64,000 nt of DNA, from assembly GCF_000382365.1 (NCBI RefSeq), contig NZ_KB908222.1, positions 1 through 64,000 on the forward strand, given 5' to 3'. Below are positions 15,843 to 24,291 of this stretch, piece by piece. Position 1 is the first letter of the stretch; each line of letters starts with the position of its first letter. The notes under the pieces were generated by a model. It did no database searches, was not told the origin of the DNA, and worked only from the letters and a program-made list of their open reading frames with translations. A program made the position numbers and the translations under genes. The DNA is from Pannonibacter phragmitetus DSM 14782 (GTDB taxonomy: Bacteria > Pseudomonadota > Alphaproteobacteria > Rhizobiales > Stappiaceae).

Positions 15843-16817
15843 ATGTCCCCGACACCAGCCAGGCCCCCATCGATGCATCTGACGGAGCCGATTGAGATCA
15901 GACCTTGCAGGCCCGACGACCTGCCCCGCTTTGCTCCGCTGACCGCGCAGGGACTTTCCGCAACGCTGCGCGAAGGGCTGAGCGGCGCAGAGCAGGACCG
16001 TTACTGTCATCTCGGCCTGTGGCTGGGCGACATACCCGCAGGACTGCTTCTGTCCCGGCGCAGCAGCATGGCGCCCGGCGAGCAGGAGCTTCTGTCCGTA
16101 ATGGTTCTGCCACTTCTGCGCCGCCAGCATCTGGCCCTGCGCCTGCTGGAAGCCTTTGCCTCAAAAATGAAGGCGGAAGGGCGCACCCGGCTTGCCACCC
16201 TATGGTCCGAGCGGCTGCCGCAGGGCGAGGCTTTCGCCAGTCTGCTGACCGCCTCCGGCTGGCTGCCTGCGGCCAAGGCGCGGCTTCGCATGGCCTTTCA
16301 CGTGGGTGAGCGGCACGACGCCCTGCCGCAGCACGAAATGCTGATGCACCATCTTGAGCGCCGTGGGCTCGTTCTGAAATCTCTGGCCAGCCTGGATGCA
16401 CGCGAAGAGGCAAGCCTTTCCGCCGCCACGAGCCAGCTCACCGTCCGCCAGGCCCTGCCCGCCTGGGCCGATCCACAGCTGTGGCAGGAGGGGCTCGACC
16501 GTGAGGTGTCGCAGGTGCTTCTCAGTGCCGGTGGAGAGCCTGCCGGCTGGCTTCTGGCGCAACATCATTCGGCGCCCGGGCGCTGGACTTTGCCCTGCGG
16601 CTGGCTGTCACCCTCCATTCGCTGGAACGGTGCACTGATTGCCGGGATGGGAGAGCTTCTGGCCCGGCTGGAAGAGATACGCGGCCCCCAGTCGAGCCTC
16701 ATCCTGCAGCCGACCACAACGGAAGGCGCCAGGGTCTGCCTCCTGCTCGACCGCCGCTTCCGCTCCTATGCCATGTGGGCCGACAGCATTCTGGAGAGCC
16801 ACAAGGCTCTCGGCTGA
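15843..16817 (+). CDS. GNAT-like protein with degenerate acyl-CoA loop, tandem paralogue
   Basis: A 324-residue paralogue of the preceding gene, 39 bases downstream. The strand leading into motif A is kept (LLSVMVLP), but the loop that should read R-G-x-G-x-A is RRQHLA (93-98), with both glycines replaced. This position normally contacts the CoA pyrophosphate, so CoA binding in the N-terminal half is doubtful. The C-terminal half is better conserved (GWLLAQHHSAPGRWTLPCGW). It may be a non-catalytic partner of the first GNAT, a substrate-binding chaperone for the leader, or an enzyme with an altered donor. An ATG at 15873 is an alternative start. Confidence 0.78.
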   Translation: MSPTPARPPSMHLTEPIEIRPCRPDDLPRFAPLTAQGLSATLREGLSGAEQDRYCHLGLWLGDIPAGLLLSRRSSMAPGEQELLSVMVLPLLRRQHLALRLLEAFASKMKAEGRTRLATLWSERLPQGEAFASLLTASGWLPAAKARLRMAFHVGERHDALPQHEMLMHHLERRGLVLKSLASLDAREEASLSAATSQLTVRQALPAWADPQLWQEGLDREVSQVLLSAGGEPAGWLLAQHHSAPGRWTLPCGWLSPSIRWNGALIAGMGELLARLEEIRGPQSSLILQPTTTEGARVCLLLDRRFRSYAMWADSILESHKALG

Positions 16818-16833
16818 TCTGGACTGTTCAAAC

Positions 16834-16863
16834 GGGATGGCCCCTGCGAAAAGGGGCCATCCC
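16834..16863. terminator. Bidirectional terminator after the GNAT pair
   Basis: GGGATGGCCCCT (16834-16845) pairs perfectly with AGGGGCCATCCC (16852-16863). It lies between the rightward GNAT gene and the convergent response-regulator gene and closes the RiPP cluster on this side. Confidence 0.8.
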
Positions 16864-16866
16864 GGC

Positions 16867-17553
16867 TCAGTCCGGCTTGCCCTGCGAGGGCATCAACGCA
16901 TAGCCGACGCCCCGGATCGTGACGATCGGCGCATCTTTCCCCTCATGCTGCATCTTCTTGCGCAGGCGGGCGATCAGGTTGTCGACCGTATGGCCGCTGA
17001 TATCACGCGGGTCGCGGTTGGAGATCACATCCAGCAGAAAGTCCCGGCTCAGCGGCTGCATCTGACGGGAAGCCAGCGCCACCAGAATGTTGAACTCACC
17101 AGCCGTCAGTTCGACCAGCTGACCGTTGGGACGGAACAGCTCGCGGCGCACCACGTCCAGAATCCACCCGTCAAAGGTGATCACCGGCTCACGCGAGCGG
17201 CGCAGCACGCTGCGGATGCGAGCAAGCAGCGTGCGCAGATTGATCGGCTTGGTGACATAGTCATCCCCGCCTGCATCGAGCCCGGCCAGCACATCGTCAT
17301 CGGAATCCCGGCCCGTTACGAAGATGAGGCCGAACCGCTCGCCGAGGCGCAGTTGCCGCGCCAGTTCGATGCCGTCCTCGTCCGGGAGATTGACATCAAG
17401 CAGGATGATATCCGGCTGCAATCCCTGCAATCGCGCCCGCAGATCCGCACCGCTGCCTGCGGTGATCACACTCATGCCATTATCCGTGAGAAAGCCGGAA
17501 ATCATCTCCAGGCTCTCTGGGGCATCTTCAACGACGAGGACTGTTGCGGTCAT
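16867..17553 (-). CDS. OmpR-family response regulator
   Basis: A 228-residue response regulator. The receiver domain has the acidic pocket ED (9-10), phospho-acceptor D53 in ILLDVNLPDEDG and the conserved lysine in VTKPINL. An OmpR/PhoB winged-helix domain follows (LTAGEFNILVALA, with recognition segment SGHTVDNLIARLRKKM and wing IVTIRGVGYAL). Its start overlaps the stop of the hybrid kinase gene, so the two are one operon and almost certainly one signalling pair. Targets are unknown; the convergent RiPP cluster is a nearby candidate. Confidence 0.93.
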   Translation of the reverse strand: MTATVLVVEDAPESLEMISGFLTDNGMSVITAGSGADLRARLQGLQPDIILLDVNLPDEDGIELARQLRLGERFGLIFVTGRDSDDDVLAGLDAGGDDYVTKPINLRTLLARIRSVLRRSREPVITFDGWILDVVRRELFRPNGQLVELTAGEFNILVALASRQMQPLSRDFLLDVISNRDPRDISGHTVDNLIARLRKKMQHEGKDAPIVTIRGVGYALMPSQGKPD

Positions 17554-20162
17554 CAGTATGCTGTCTTCCCGGGCGCATCAGGCGCCTGCGCACCCGCATT
17601 CGTTTCGAGCTCTTCAATCGCTGCACGAAGTGCGGTTGAAAGCTCATCGATAGCGCCGTTACTTGGCGCCGCTTTTTCTGTCAACAACAGGCCTGCAGCA
17701 TGCTGAAGGTCCGTGTAACCCATATTCGCTGCGCTTCCCTTCACGCGGTGTGCAATACGCTGCAGCTCCACGCTACCAGCGTCAACCTTACGCAAAGCTT
17801 GAAGCTGCTCTTTCAAATTCTCAAGGAACAAGATTTTGAGTTGCGCGAGCCGATCTTCCCCCAGAAGCTGGGCAGGGGCAGCGGCCTCATGCCCAGCGCC
17901 GCCGGAGGAGGCAGGGCCGGTCAGCAGCTGCCCGAGTTCTTCCGCCAGACCCCGCACGCGCTTGCCTTCCGCACGGCCGCAATCGAAGGCTGCCTCGACC
18001 CCGAGGCGCTGCAATTCATCCAGCGCGGCAGGCCCGCAAGCGCAGGTCACGAGCCGCATGCCGCCTTCGCAAAGCTCTTGCGCCACAGCCACGTCGCCCA
18101 TGCGGCGCGGGAACAGGATCATCACCGGAAAGGGCCTCACGGCCAGAATATGCTGCGCTGCCTTCACGTCCGGCAGCGGAAAGACCCGGTAGCCAAGACC
18201 GGTAAGCTCCTCGGGCAAGCCTGGCGGAACGTCCCCTGCAATCAGCATATCTGCACCCGGAAGAATGTTGAACGGACGCAAGGGGCGCGGTTCTGCACTT
18301 GCCCGCTCCTGTGCCTGCCGCCGGCTGGCGGCCCGCTGCAGCATATCGTTGAGCACCTCAGGCCGCACCGGCTTTTCCAGATGCCCGTCCATGCCCGCCT
18401 CCTGCGAACGGCGGCGGTCTTCCGGAAGCGCATTTGCCGTCAGCGCGATGATGGGCAGATGGCGGAAGGCCCCGCCCAGCGCCCGGATGGCGCCGCAGGT
18501 CTCATAGCCATCCATGCCCGGCATCTGCAGATCCATCAGCACCACGTCAAAGGGGCGGGTCTGCACCAGCTTCAGCGCCTCTTCACCGCTGTCTGCCACG
18601 GTGCAGACATGGCCTTCGCGTTCCAGCAAGCCACTGGCGACCAGCTGGTTGACCGGATTGTCCTCCACCAGAAGGATCGCCAGGCTTTGCAGCGGCACCA
18701 GACCGGCCGGCGCGCCTGCCCCCAGCTCTGCTGCAGCTTCCGGCAGGGAGCGCCCGGATGCCGGTGCCATGGGCAGGTTCAGCTGGAAACAGCTGCCTTC
18801 GCCTTTCACGCTGGTCACGGAGACACTGCCGCCCATGGCTTCCGCCAGCCGCTTGCAAATGACAAGGCCCAGGCCCGAACCGCCATAGCGGCGGCGGATC
18901 GAGGCATCGGCCTGCGAGAAGGGCTGGAACAGACGCGGCATCTCGTCCTGTGAAATGCCAATACCCGTATCCCGGACAGAAAAGCGGAGCGGCAGAGCCC
19001 CGCTGCCCGCCTTCGTCCCGCCGGGCAGCTGCCCCTGCAGGTCAACCGTTATGCTGACCGAACCCTTCTCGGTAAACTTCACCGCGTTGCCGGCCAGATT
19101 GAGCAGGATCTGGCGCAGTCTGGCCGGGTCGCCTGCCACATGCCGCGGCACCTCGGGGTGCAGGTCGAGACGGACCGAAAGCCCCTTTTCCTGCGCCTTG
19201 GAACTGACAAGCGTCATGACATCCTGGAGAATTTTCTGCAGGTCCAGCGGGACATTTTCGTGCTCCGCCGTTCCCGTTTCCAGTTTGGACAGGTCCAGCA
19301 CATCATCCAGGATGGTGGCCAGAGCCTCAGCGGATTGCTGCAGGATTTCCAGCCGCGTGCGGGCGACCGGCGGCAGCTCTTCGGCCTGTGCCAGCCGCAC
19401 CATGCCAAGCACGCCATTGAGCGGCGTGCGGATTTCGTGGCTCATGACAGCCAGAAAGTCTGCCTTCACTCTGGCCCCGGCTTCTGCCTCGTCCTTGGCC
19501 TGCCGCAGTTCCTCATTGATCTGCCGCTCCCGGTCAATGCGCAGAAACTCTTCCCGGCGCATGCGGTTGAGCTGCACCCGCGCCACGCTTCCGGCAACGT
19601 AACCGACGGTGACCGCCAGAAAGATGGACGCAAGATCCAGCGGCGTTTCGGGCTGCGGCCTCAAGACACCCCAGAACAGCAGGCTGACCAGAGGCGCATA
19701 GGCACTCGTCAGCGCCACCATCCAGAAGCGGCCGGGCAGATACATGGGCATGGAAATGGCGATCAGGGGCAGCAGCAACCCGCCGTGGCGGGTCAGCGCC
19801 GGATGATCAAAGATCAGGCCGTTGAGAAAGAAGAAGGGAATAATCTGAGCATAGGTCAGCCAGGTGACACGCTGATGGCTAACCTGCTTGTTGAGCCCGA
19901 ACAGGACCGCAATGCAAAGCACCGCCAGCAGCGCACGTATGCCAAGAAAGAACATGAGGCGCGGCTCGTCCAGCATCATCACGTCCATCGGGATGAAGGC
20001 AAGGCTGGAAATGGTCGTGGCCAGAATGCAAAGCTTGGACGAGCCGAGCGTTTCGCGCAGGGACGCCGTGCAATAGGCATCCTCCCGCTCACGATCGAGA
20101 AATTCGCCTGTCCAGCTGAACAGCCGTGATGCAGGAAGGTCCAGGGCGGGCTGCATGCTCAT
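17553..20162 (-). CDS. Hybrid sensor histidine kinase with receiver and HPt domains
   Basis: An 869-residue phosphorelay kinase. The N-terminal third has about six hydrophobic helices (residues 45-200) and no large periplasmic loop, so it probably senses within or near the membrane. A short coiled coil leads to the H-box (VMSHEIRTPLNG, His near 242) and the ATPase domain (N-box around NLAGNAVKF, G-boxes DTGIGI and GGSGLGL). A receiver domain follows (LLVEDNPVNQ, Asp near 544 in LMDLQMPGMDG), then a degenerate receiver-like region and a C-terminal HPt (RIAHRVKGSAANMGY, His near 806). A GTG at 20216 would add 18 residues. The layout is that of ArcB/TorS-type kinases. Confidence 0.9.
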   Translation of the reverse strand: MSMQPALDLPASRLFSWTGEFLDREREDAYCTASLRETLGSSKLCILATTISSLAFIPMDVMMLDEPRLMFFLGIRALLAVLCIAVLFGLNKQVSHQRVTWLTYAQIIPFFFLNGLIFDHPALTRHGGLLLPLIAISMPMYLPGRFWMVALTSAYAPLVSLLFWGVLRPQPETPLDLASIFLAVTVGYVAGSVARVQLNRMRREEFLRIDRERQINEELRQAKDEAEAGARVKADFLAVMSHEIRTPLNGVLGMVRLAQAEELPPVARTRLEILQQSAEALATILDDVLDLSKLETGTAEHENVPLDLQKILQDVMTLVSSKAQEKGLSVRLDLHPEVPRHVAGDPARLRQILLNLAGNAVKFTEKGSVSITVDLQGQLPGGTKAGSGALPLRFSVRDTGIGISQDEMPRLFQPFSQADASIRRRYGGSGLGLVICKRLAEAMGGSVSVTSVKGEGSCFQLNLPMAPASGRSLPEAAAELGAGAPAGLVPLQSLAILLVEDNPVNQLVASGLLEREGHVCTVADSGEEALKLVQTRPFDVVLMDLQMPGMDGYETCGAIRALGGAFRHLPIIALTANALPEDRRRSQEAGMDGHLEKPVRPEVLNDMLQRAASRRQAQERASAEPRPLRPFNILPGADMLIAGDVPPGLPEELTGLGYRVFPLPDVKAAQHILAVRPFPVMILFPRRMGDVAVAQELCEGGMRLVTCACGPAALDELQRLGVEAAFDCGRAEGKRVRGLAEELGQLLTGPASSGGAGHEAAAPAQLLGEDRLAQLKILFLENLKEQLQALRKVDAGSVELQRIAHRVKGSAANMGYTDLQHAAGLLLTEKAAPSNGAIDELSTALRAAIEELETNAGAQAPDAPGKTAY

Positions 20163-20251
20163 CGAATCGGGCCTGCGCAGGTCTGTGGTTTCCCGAAGAC
20201 ATAGCGCCTTATTCACAGGCGCGCGACGTCAACCCGAAAAACGCCAGAAGC

Positions 20252-20524
20252 TCAGCTGCCCGCAGCCAGCTTCCGCACATCCGCCTCGCTCACCTCCGTC
20301 AGCGGCATGTGCAGACGGTGCACTTCGATGGGATGCCCCTCGCGCAGCAGGCCGATGACCGTTTCCACATCCGGGCAGCCCTCATCGCGGCACGTCAGTT
20401 CCGAGAGAGAGATAGCCACGCCCTCTTCCAGCGCAAAGGCCGTGCGGACCCAGCCCTTGATCTCCGCGATCTTCTGCGGAATGCCGCGTGAGCGCGGCTT
20501 GAGCGGATTGATGAATGCGGTCAT
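20252..20524 (-). CDS. Small conserved hypothetical protein coupled to CobW
   Basis: A 90-residue protein starting four bases after the CobW-type gene ends, so it should be co-transcribed. It has a central pair of cysteines in LSELTCRDEGCPDVE and ends with a hydrophilic helix (LTEVSEADVRKLAAGS). The CRDEGCPD segment could bind metal, which fits a position beside a metallochaperone GTPase. I do not recognise a named family and assign no function. There is no signal peptide or membrane segment. Confidence 0.7.
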   Translation of the reverse strand: MTAFINPLKPRSRGIPQKIAEIKGWVRTAFALEEGVAISLSELTCRDEGCPDVETVIGLLREGHPIEVHRLHMPLTEVSEADVRKLAAGS

Positions 20525-20527
20525 GTG

Positions 20528-21667
20528 TCAGGCGTCCCGTGTTGGTTTGGGCCCCAGCCCGATTGCATTGCGCAGGCGCTCCATGGCTGAAGGACGGCCG
20601 ATGAGCACCGCTTCAAACAACTCGCGGACGGGCTTTTCTTCCAGCTCGTCCGTGATGAAGACGAGCCGCCCGCGCCGGTCTTCGCTCGGCCAGGCCTCCA
20701 GCTGCACCGCCGGAAACACGGCATGCTGCACGGCATGGATGACCAGCGGCTTGTCCGGCGCATCTTCCAGCGCGATCAATCCCTTGACGCGCAGGAGGCG
20801 CGGCCCCGCCGCCTTGACCAGCACATCCATGAAGCGCTTGTAGTTGGCCTCGGCAAAAGGCGCATCGGAGGTCAGCACGAAGCTGTTCACCCGCGCGGCG
20901 TGGCGGGAAAGGCCGCCCTTGCCATGTGCATGGCCGCCTTCGGCGCTGACCGCCTGATCCATGGCGAGCCAGCCCAGTACATCCTCGCCAAGGCTGGCCG
21001 GCTGATAGTTGCGCGGCACGAACAGGCTGTCGAGATCAACGCCTTCCCCGTGCCGGTCGGTGAGTTCAGCCGCAGGGTTCAGCTGCCGCAGGCCTTCAGC
21101 CAGCAGATCGATATCGCGCTTGCTCGCCGGATCCTGCGCCAGATCCGTCTTGGTCAGGACGATACGGTCGGCAAAGGCCACCTGCTTGGCAGCCTCGAAA
21201 TGGTTCTCGAGCGTGATTTCGCCGGTGATGATGTCCACCGTGGTCACGACACCGGCCAGTACGAAATGCCGTGCCACCACATGATCACGCAGGCCCATGG
21301 CGGGCATGGCACCGGCCACCAGCTGGTTGACCAGCGGCGCGGGATCGGCAAGGCCGGTGGTTTCGATGATGACGCGGGAGAACGGGGCCACATCGCCGCT
21401 CTCCACCGCTTCATACAGCTCGTAAAGGGTTCCGCGCACATCGGAGCCGGCGGTGCAGCACAGGCACCCGGTGGAGGTGCGCATCAGCTCACCCCGGCCC
21501 ACCCGGACCAGATCATGGTCAATCGGCACCTCGCCGAATTCATTGATGATGACCGCCGTGTCCTGCCCGTTCTCGCGGGCCAGCAACTCCTGCAGAAGCG
21601 TCGATTTGCCCGAACCGAGAAAGCCGGTGAGGACGATAACGGGGATTTTCTGCGTAATCTTTGGCAT
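20528..21667 (-). CDS. CobW/COG0523-family metallochaperone GTPase
   Basis: A 379-residue G3E GTPase. Walker A is GFLGSGKST (15-23) and the family's metal-binding CxCC motif is C68-L-C70-C71. Further GTPase motifs are ETTGLADP and TKTDL. The C-terminal CobW domain begins near residue 250. A histidine-containing segment EGGHAHGKGG in the linker could bind zinc or cobalt. Family members deliver metal (often zinc, under Zur control) to client enzymes, or take part in cobalamin synthesis. No cobalamin genes are nearby, and a Zur-like dyad lies about 120 bases upstream, so a zinc role is preferred. Start 21667 gives a GGGGACGGA leader. Confidence 0.9.
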   Translation of the reverse strand: MPKITQKIPVIVLTGFLGSGKSTLLQELLARENGQDTAVIINEFGEVPIDHDLVRVGRGELMRTSTGCLCCTAGSDVRGTLYELYEAVESGDVAPFSRVIIETTGLADPAPLVNQLVAGAMPAMGLRDHVVARHFVLAGVVTTVDIITGEITLENHFEAAKQVAFADRIVLTKTDLAQDPASKRDIDLLAEGLRQLNPAAELTDRHGEGVDLDSLFVPRNYQPASLGEDVLGWLAMDQAVSAEGGHAHGKGGLSRHAARVNSFVLTSDAPFAEANYKRFMDVLVKAAGPRLLRVKGLIALEDAPDKPLVIHAVQHAVFPAVQLEAWPSEDRRGRLVFITDELEEKPVRELFEAVLIGRPSAMERLRNAIGLGPKPTRDA

Positions 21668-21784
21668 TCCGTCCCCAATTCCTCGCACCGGCGCTGCAGT
21701 TCATTCTGTCCTGCCTTGAGGCAATCAGCCAGGACCCCGGCTAGAAATAAGCATCTGGCACGTGCTGGCAAGCGCGCGCGTTTT

Positions 21785-21799
21785 TGTTACATTATTACA
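21785..21799. promoter_or_regulatory. Zur-box-like dyad
   Basis: TGTTACATTATTACA is an imperfect dyad in which 10 of the 14 paired positions match. It stands in the divergent space between the CobW-type gene and the ROK gene. Its AT-rich form resembles Zur operators of alphaproteobacteria. This is a visual match only. Confidence 0.4.
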
Positions 21800-21850
21800 T
21801 GCACTCCGGCGCTGCAAGACGGTCAGGCGCTTGACAGCAGGGAAGTTCAG

Positions 21851-21883
21851 CTTTTTAGTTCGTCAATCTGACGAACTAAAAAG
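21851..21883. promoter_or_regulatory. Perfect palindromic operator before the ROK regulator
   Basis: CTTTTTAGTTCGTCA (21851-21865) and TGACGAACTAAAAAG (21869-21883) are exact inverted repeats of 15 bases around a 3-base spacer. The site ends eight bases before the ROK start codon, so a bound repressor would block the gene's own transcription. This is a very probable autoregulatory ROK site. Confidence 0.8.
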
Positions 21884-21891
21884 AGCCCCAT

Positions 21892-23037
21892 ATGGTCCCC
21901 GTCCCGCAGCATCCGGCCACGCATCACACTGTATTCCAGCAACTTCTCACCAACGGCCCCATGTCCCGGGCTGAGCTGGCGCGCCGCTGCGGCTTGTCGA
22001 AACAGACGCTGACGCTCATCTGCCGGGCGCTGGAGACTGCGGGGCTCATCCGTCAGACCGGTGAGACCGCAGGCCATATCGGACGGCGTGCATCGGTCTT
22101 TGCGCCCGTTCCAGAGACTGCCTGCTGCGCCGTAGTGGATCTGGGCGGCACCAAGGTGGCCGTGGCGCTCTCAACCCTCAACGGCACGCTGCTGCCCGGC
22201 CTGACGGAGCCAACGGACAGCCGGGGCGGCGGGCGCGTCATCACCCAGATCGCCCGCCTGTGCCGGGAAGCCGCTGCGGCTTCCGGCATTGACTGGAACC
22301 GGGTGCGCCATGCCGTCATCGGCGTGCCCGGCGCGCCCGACAGCCGGACAGGCCGGGTGATGATGGCGCCCAACATTCCCGGCTTTGACGCATTCGACGT
22401 ATGCGCCGCCTTTGCCGAAGCGCTCGGGTGCAGCGTGCAGCTGGAAAATGACGTGAACCTCTCCGCCGAAGGCGAGCGGTGGGCTTTGTCTGCCGCCGCT
22501 CCTGTTCTGGACATGGCCTATGTTTCCGTGGGCACAGGCATCGGCTGCGGGCTGATCTGCGACGGCCGGCTCTTGCGCGGCGCTGCGCATGCGGCCGGAG
22601 AAATCGCCTTCCTGCCCTTCGGCGCTGATCCCTTTGACCCGCAATCGCGGGACTGCGGCGCGCTGGAGCAGGAAGCAGGCTCCCACGGCATGCGCCACCG
22701 CTACCAGGCGCTGAGCGGTGAAGACCTCACCGTGCCGGAGATTTTCGCCCAGGCAGAACAGGGCAACTCTGCCGCCGAAGCCGTGCTGGAGGACACCGCC
22801 CGGCTTGTGGCTCGCGCCATCGCCGCCCTTGCCGCCATCACCAACCCCGCCCTTGTGGTGCTGGGTGGTTCCATCGGCGCAAGGGCGGACTTCATCGCCC
22901 GTGTCCGCGCGCTTCTGCCGCTGTGTCATCCGGCTCCGCCGGAAATCCGCCGCTCGCAGCTCGGCGGAGACGCCCCGCTGACAGGCGCAGCCCGGCTTGG
23001 TCTTCCCCGGCTGATCGAGGCGGCCCTCGGCGGCTGA
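21892..23037 (+). CDS. ROK-family transcriptional regulator
   Basis: A 381-residue NagC/XylR-type ROK protein. An N-terminal winged helix (about 10-65, SRAELARRCGLSKQTLTLIC) is followed by a sugar-kinase-like domain starting AVVDLGGTKVAVAL. The usual ROK zinc motif (CxCGxxGCxE) is reduced to RDCGALEQE, so zinc binding may be lost. It lies immediately upstream of and in line with the TAXI-TRAP genes, which it may control in response to a sugar or sugar acid. The palindrome at 21851-21883 is the likely operator. Confidence 0.9.
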   Translation: MVPVPQHPATHHTVFQQLLTNGPMSRAELARRCGLSKQTLTLICRALETAGLIRQTGETAGHIGRRASVFAPVPETACCAVVDLGGTKVAVALSTLNGTLLPGLTEPTDSRGGGRVITQIARLCREAAAASGIDWNRVRHAVIGVPGAPDSRTGRVMMAPNIPGFDAFDVCAAFAEALGCSVQLENDVNLSAEGERWALSAAAPVLDMAYVSVGTGIGCGLICDGRLLRGAAHAAGEIAFLPFGADPFDPQSRDCGALEQEAGSHGMRHRYQALSGEDLTVPEIFAQAEQGNSAAEAVLEDTARLVARAIAALAAITNPALVVLGGSIGARADFIARVRALLPLCHPAPPEIRRSQLGGDAPLTGAARLGLPRLIEAALGG

Positions 23038-23247
23038 GCAACGCACCTCGTTCCAAAGGCGCCCTCCCCCGGATGGCCTCGGTATAAACACGGTTGCCCT
23101 AGCGCCATTTCCCCCGCTACCTTTGCTGCCGGTAAGGCTCACGGGAGGAGACCTTGTGCCCGTGTGGCCATGAGCCAGAAGGCAGTTGCGGCACCAGCCG
23201 TGCTGCATGCCGGACGAAAAGACCGGAACCAAAAGGGAGGCATATTC

Positions 23248-24201
23248 ATGAACCTGATCAAGCGTTCGCTTGGTGCTGCTGCCATCGCCGCCACGGCCAT
23301 GGGCGTTGCCATGGTCCCGGCCAAGGCCGAATTCATCAACGTGCTCACGGGCGGCACATCCGGCGTCTACTATCCGCTGGGCGTTGCCCTGTCGAAGATC
23401 TATGGCGACAAGATCGAAGGCGCCCGCCCGCAGGTGCAGGCCACCAAGGCCTCGGTCGAAAACCTCAACCTGCTGCAGCAGGGCAAGGGCGAGATCGGCT
23501 TTGCCCTGGGTGATTCCGTCAAGCTCGCCTGGGAAGGCGATGCCGAGGCCGGTTTCAAGGCACCCCTGACCAAGCTGCGCGGCATTGCCGCCATCTATCC
23601 GAACTACATCCAGATCGTTGCCTCCAGGGACAGCGGCATCACCGATCTGGCCGGCCTGAAGGGCAAGAGCCTGTCCGTGGGTGCGGCCAAGTCCGGCACC
23701 GAGCTGAACGCACGCGCCATCTTTGCCGCCGCAGGCATGGGCTACTCGGATCTGTCCAAGACCGAATACCTGCCCTTCGCCGAGTCCGTGGAACTGATGA
23801 AGAACCGCCAGCTCGACGCTACCCTGCAGTCCGCAGGCCTTGGCGTGGCCTCGCTGAAGGACCTTGCCACCTCGGTTCCGGTCAACATGGTCTCCGTGCC
23901 GGAAGACGTTGTGACGAAGCTGGGCGCGCCCTACATCGCCGCCACCATTCCGGCTGGCACCTATGAGGGCCAGAGTGCCGACGTGCCGACGGTCGCGGTC
24001 GTCAACTTCCTCATCACCCATGAGGATGTCTCGGAAGAAACCGCCTACCAGATGACCAAGCAGCTGTTCGAGAACCTGCCGGAAATGGTCGCCGCCCATG
24101 CAGCAGCCAAGGCCATCAGCCTCGACAATGCCCTCACCGGCATGCCCGTGCCGCTGCATCCGGGTGCAGAGCGCTTCTACAAGGAAAAGGGCCTGATGTA
24201 A
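23248..24201 (+). CDS. TAXI-family TRAP transporter solute-binding protein
   Basis: A 317-residue periplasmic protein. The signal peptide (1-26) is MNLIKRSLGAAAIAATAMGV followed by cleavage near AKA-EF. The mature protein opens with the TAXI pattern FINVLTGGTSGVYYPLG and continues with QATKASVENLNLL and LKGKSLSVGAAKSGTELNA. It captures a substrate for the fused permease downstream; characterised TAXI systems often carry small organic acids. Start 23248 follows a GGGAGG ribosome site and gives a clean signal peptide. The longer in-frame start at 23164 does not. Confidence 0.93.
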   Translation: MNLIKRSLGAAAIAATAMGVAMVPAKAEFINVLTGGTSGVYYPLGVALSKIYGDKIEGARPQVQATKASVENLNLLQQGKGEIGFALGDSVKLAWEGDAEAGFKAPLTKLRGIAAIYPNYIQIVASRDSGITDLAGLKGKSLSVGAAKSGTELNARAIFAAAGMGYSDLSKTEYLPFAESVELMKNRQLDATLQSAGLGVASLKDLATSVPVNMVSVPEDVVTKLGAPYIAATIPAGTYEGQSADVPTVAVVNFLITHEDVSEETAYQMTKQLFENLPEMVAAHAAAKAISLDNALTGMPVPLHPGAERFYKEKGLM

Positions 24202-24217
24202 GGCCCCGGCTGACGGG

Positions 24218-24249
24218 GGGGGAGCGCGGCATCTGCGCTCCCCCTTTTT
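24218..24249 (+). terminator. Intra-operon terminator after the TRAP binding protein
   Basis: GGGGGAGCGC (24218-24227) pairs with GCGCTCCCCC (24235-24244), followed by TTTTT. Partial termination here would give more binding protein than permease. Confidence 0.8.
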
Positions 24250-24291
24250 CCCTTTCCGCATTGCCGCACCCCGCGAAAGTTCGAGCCGCGC

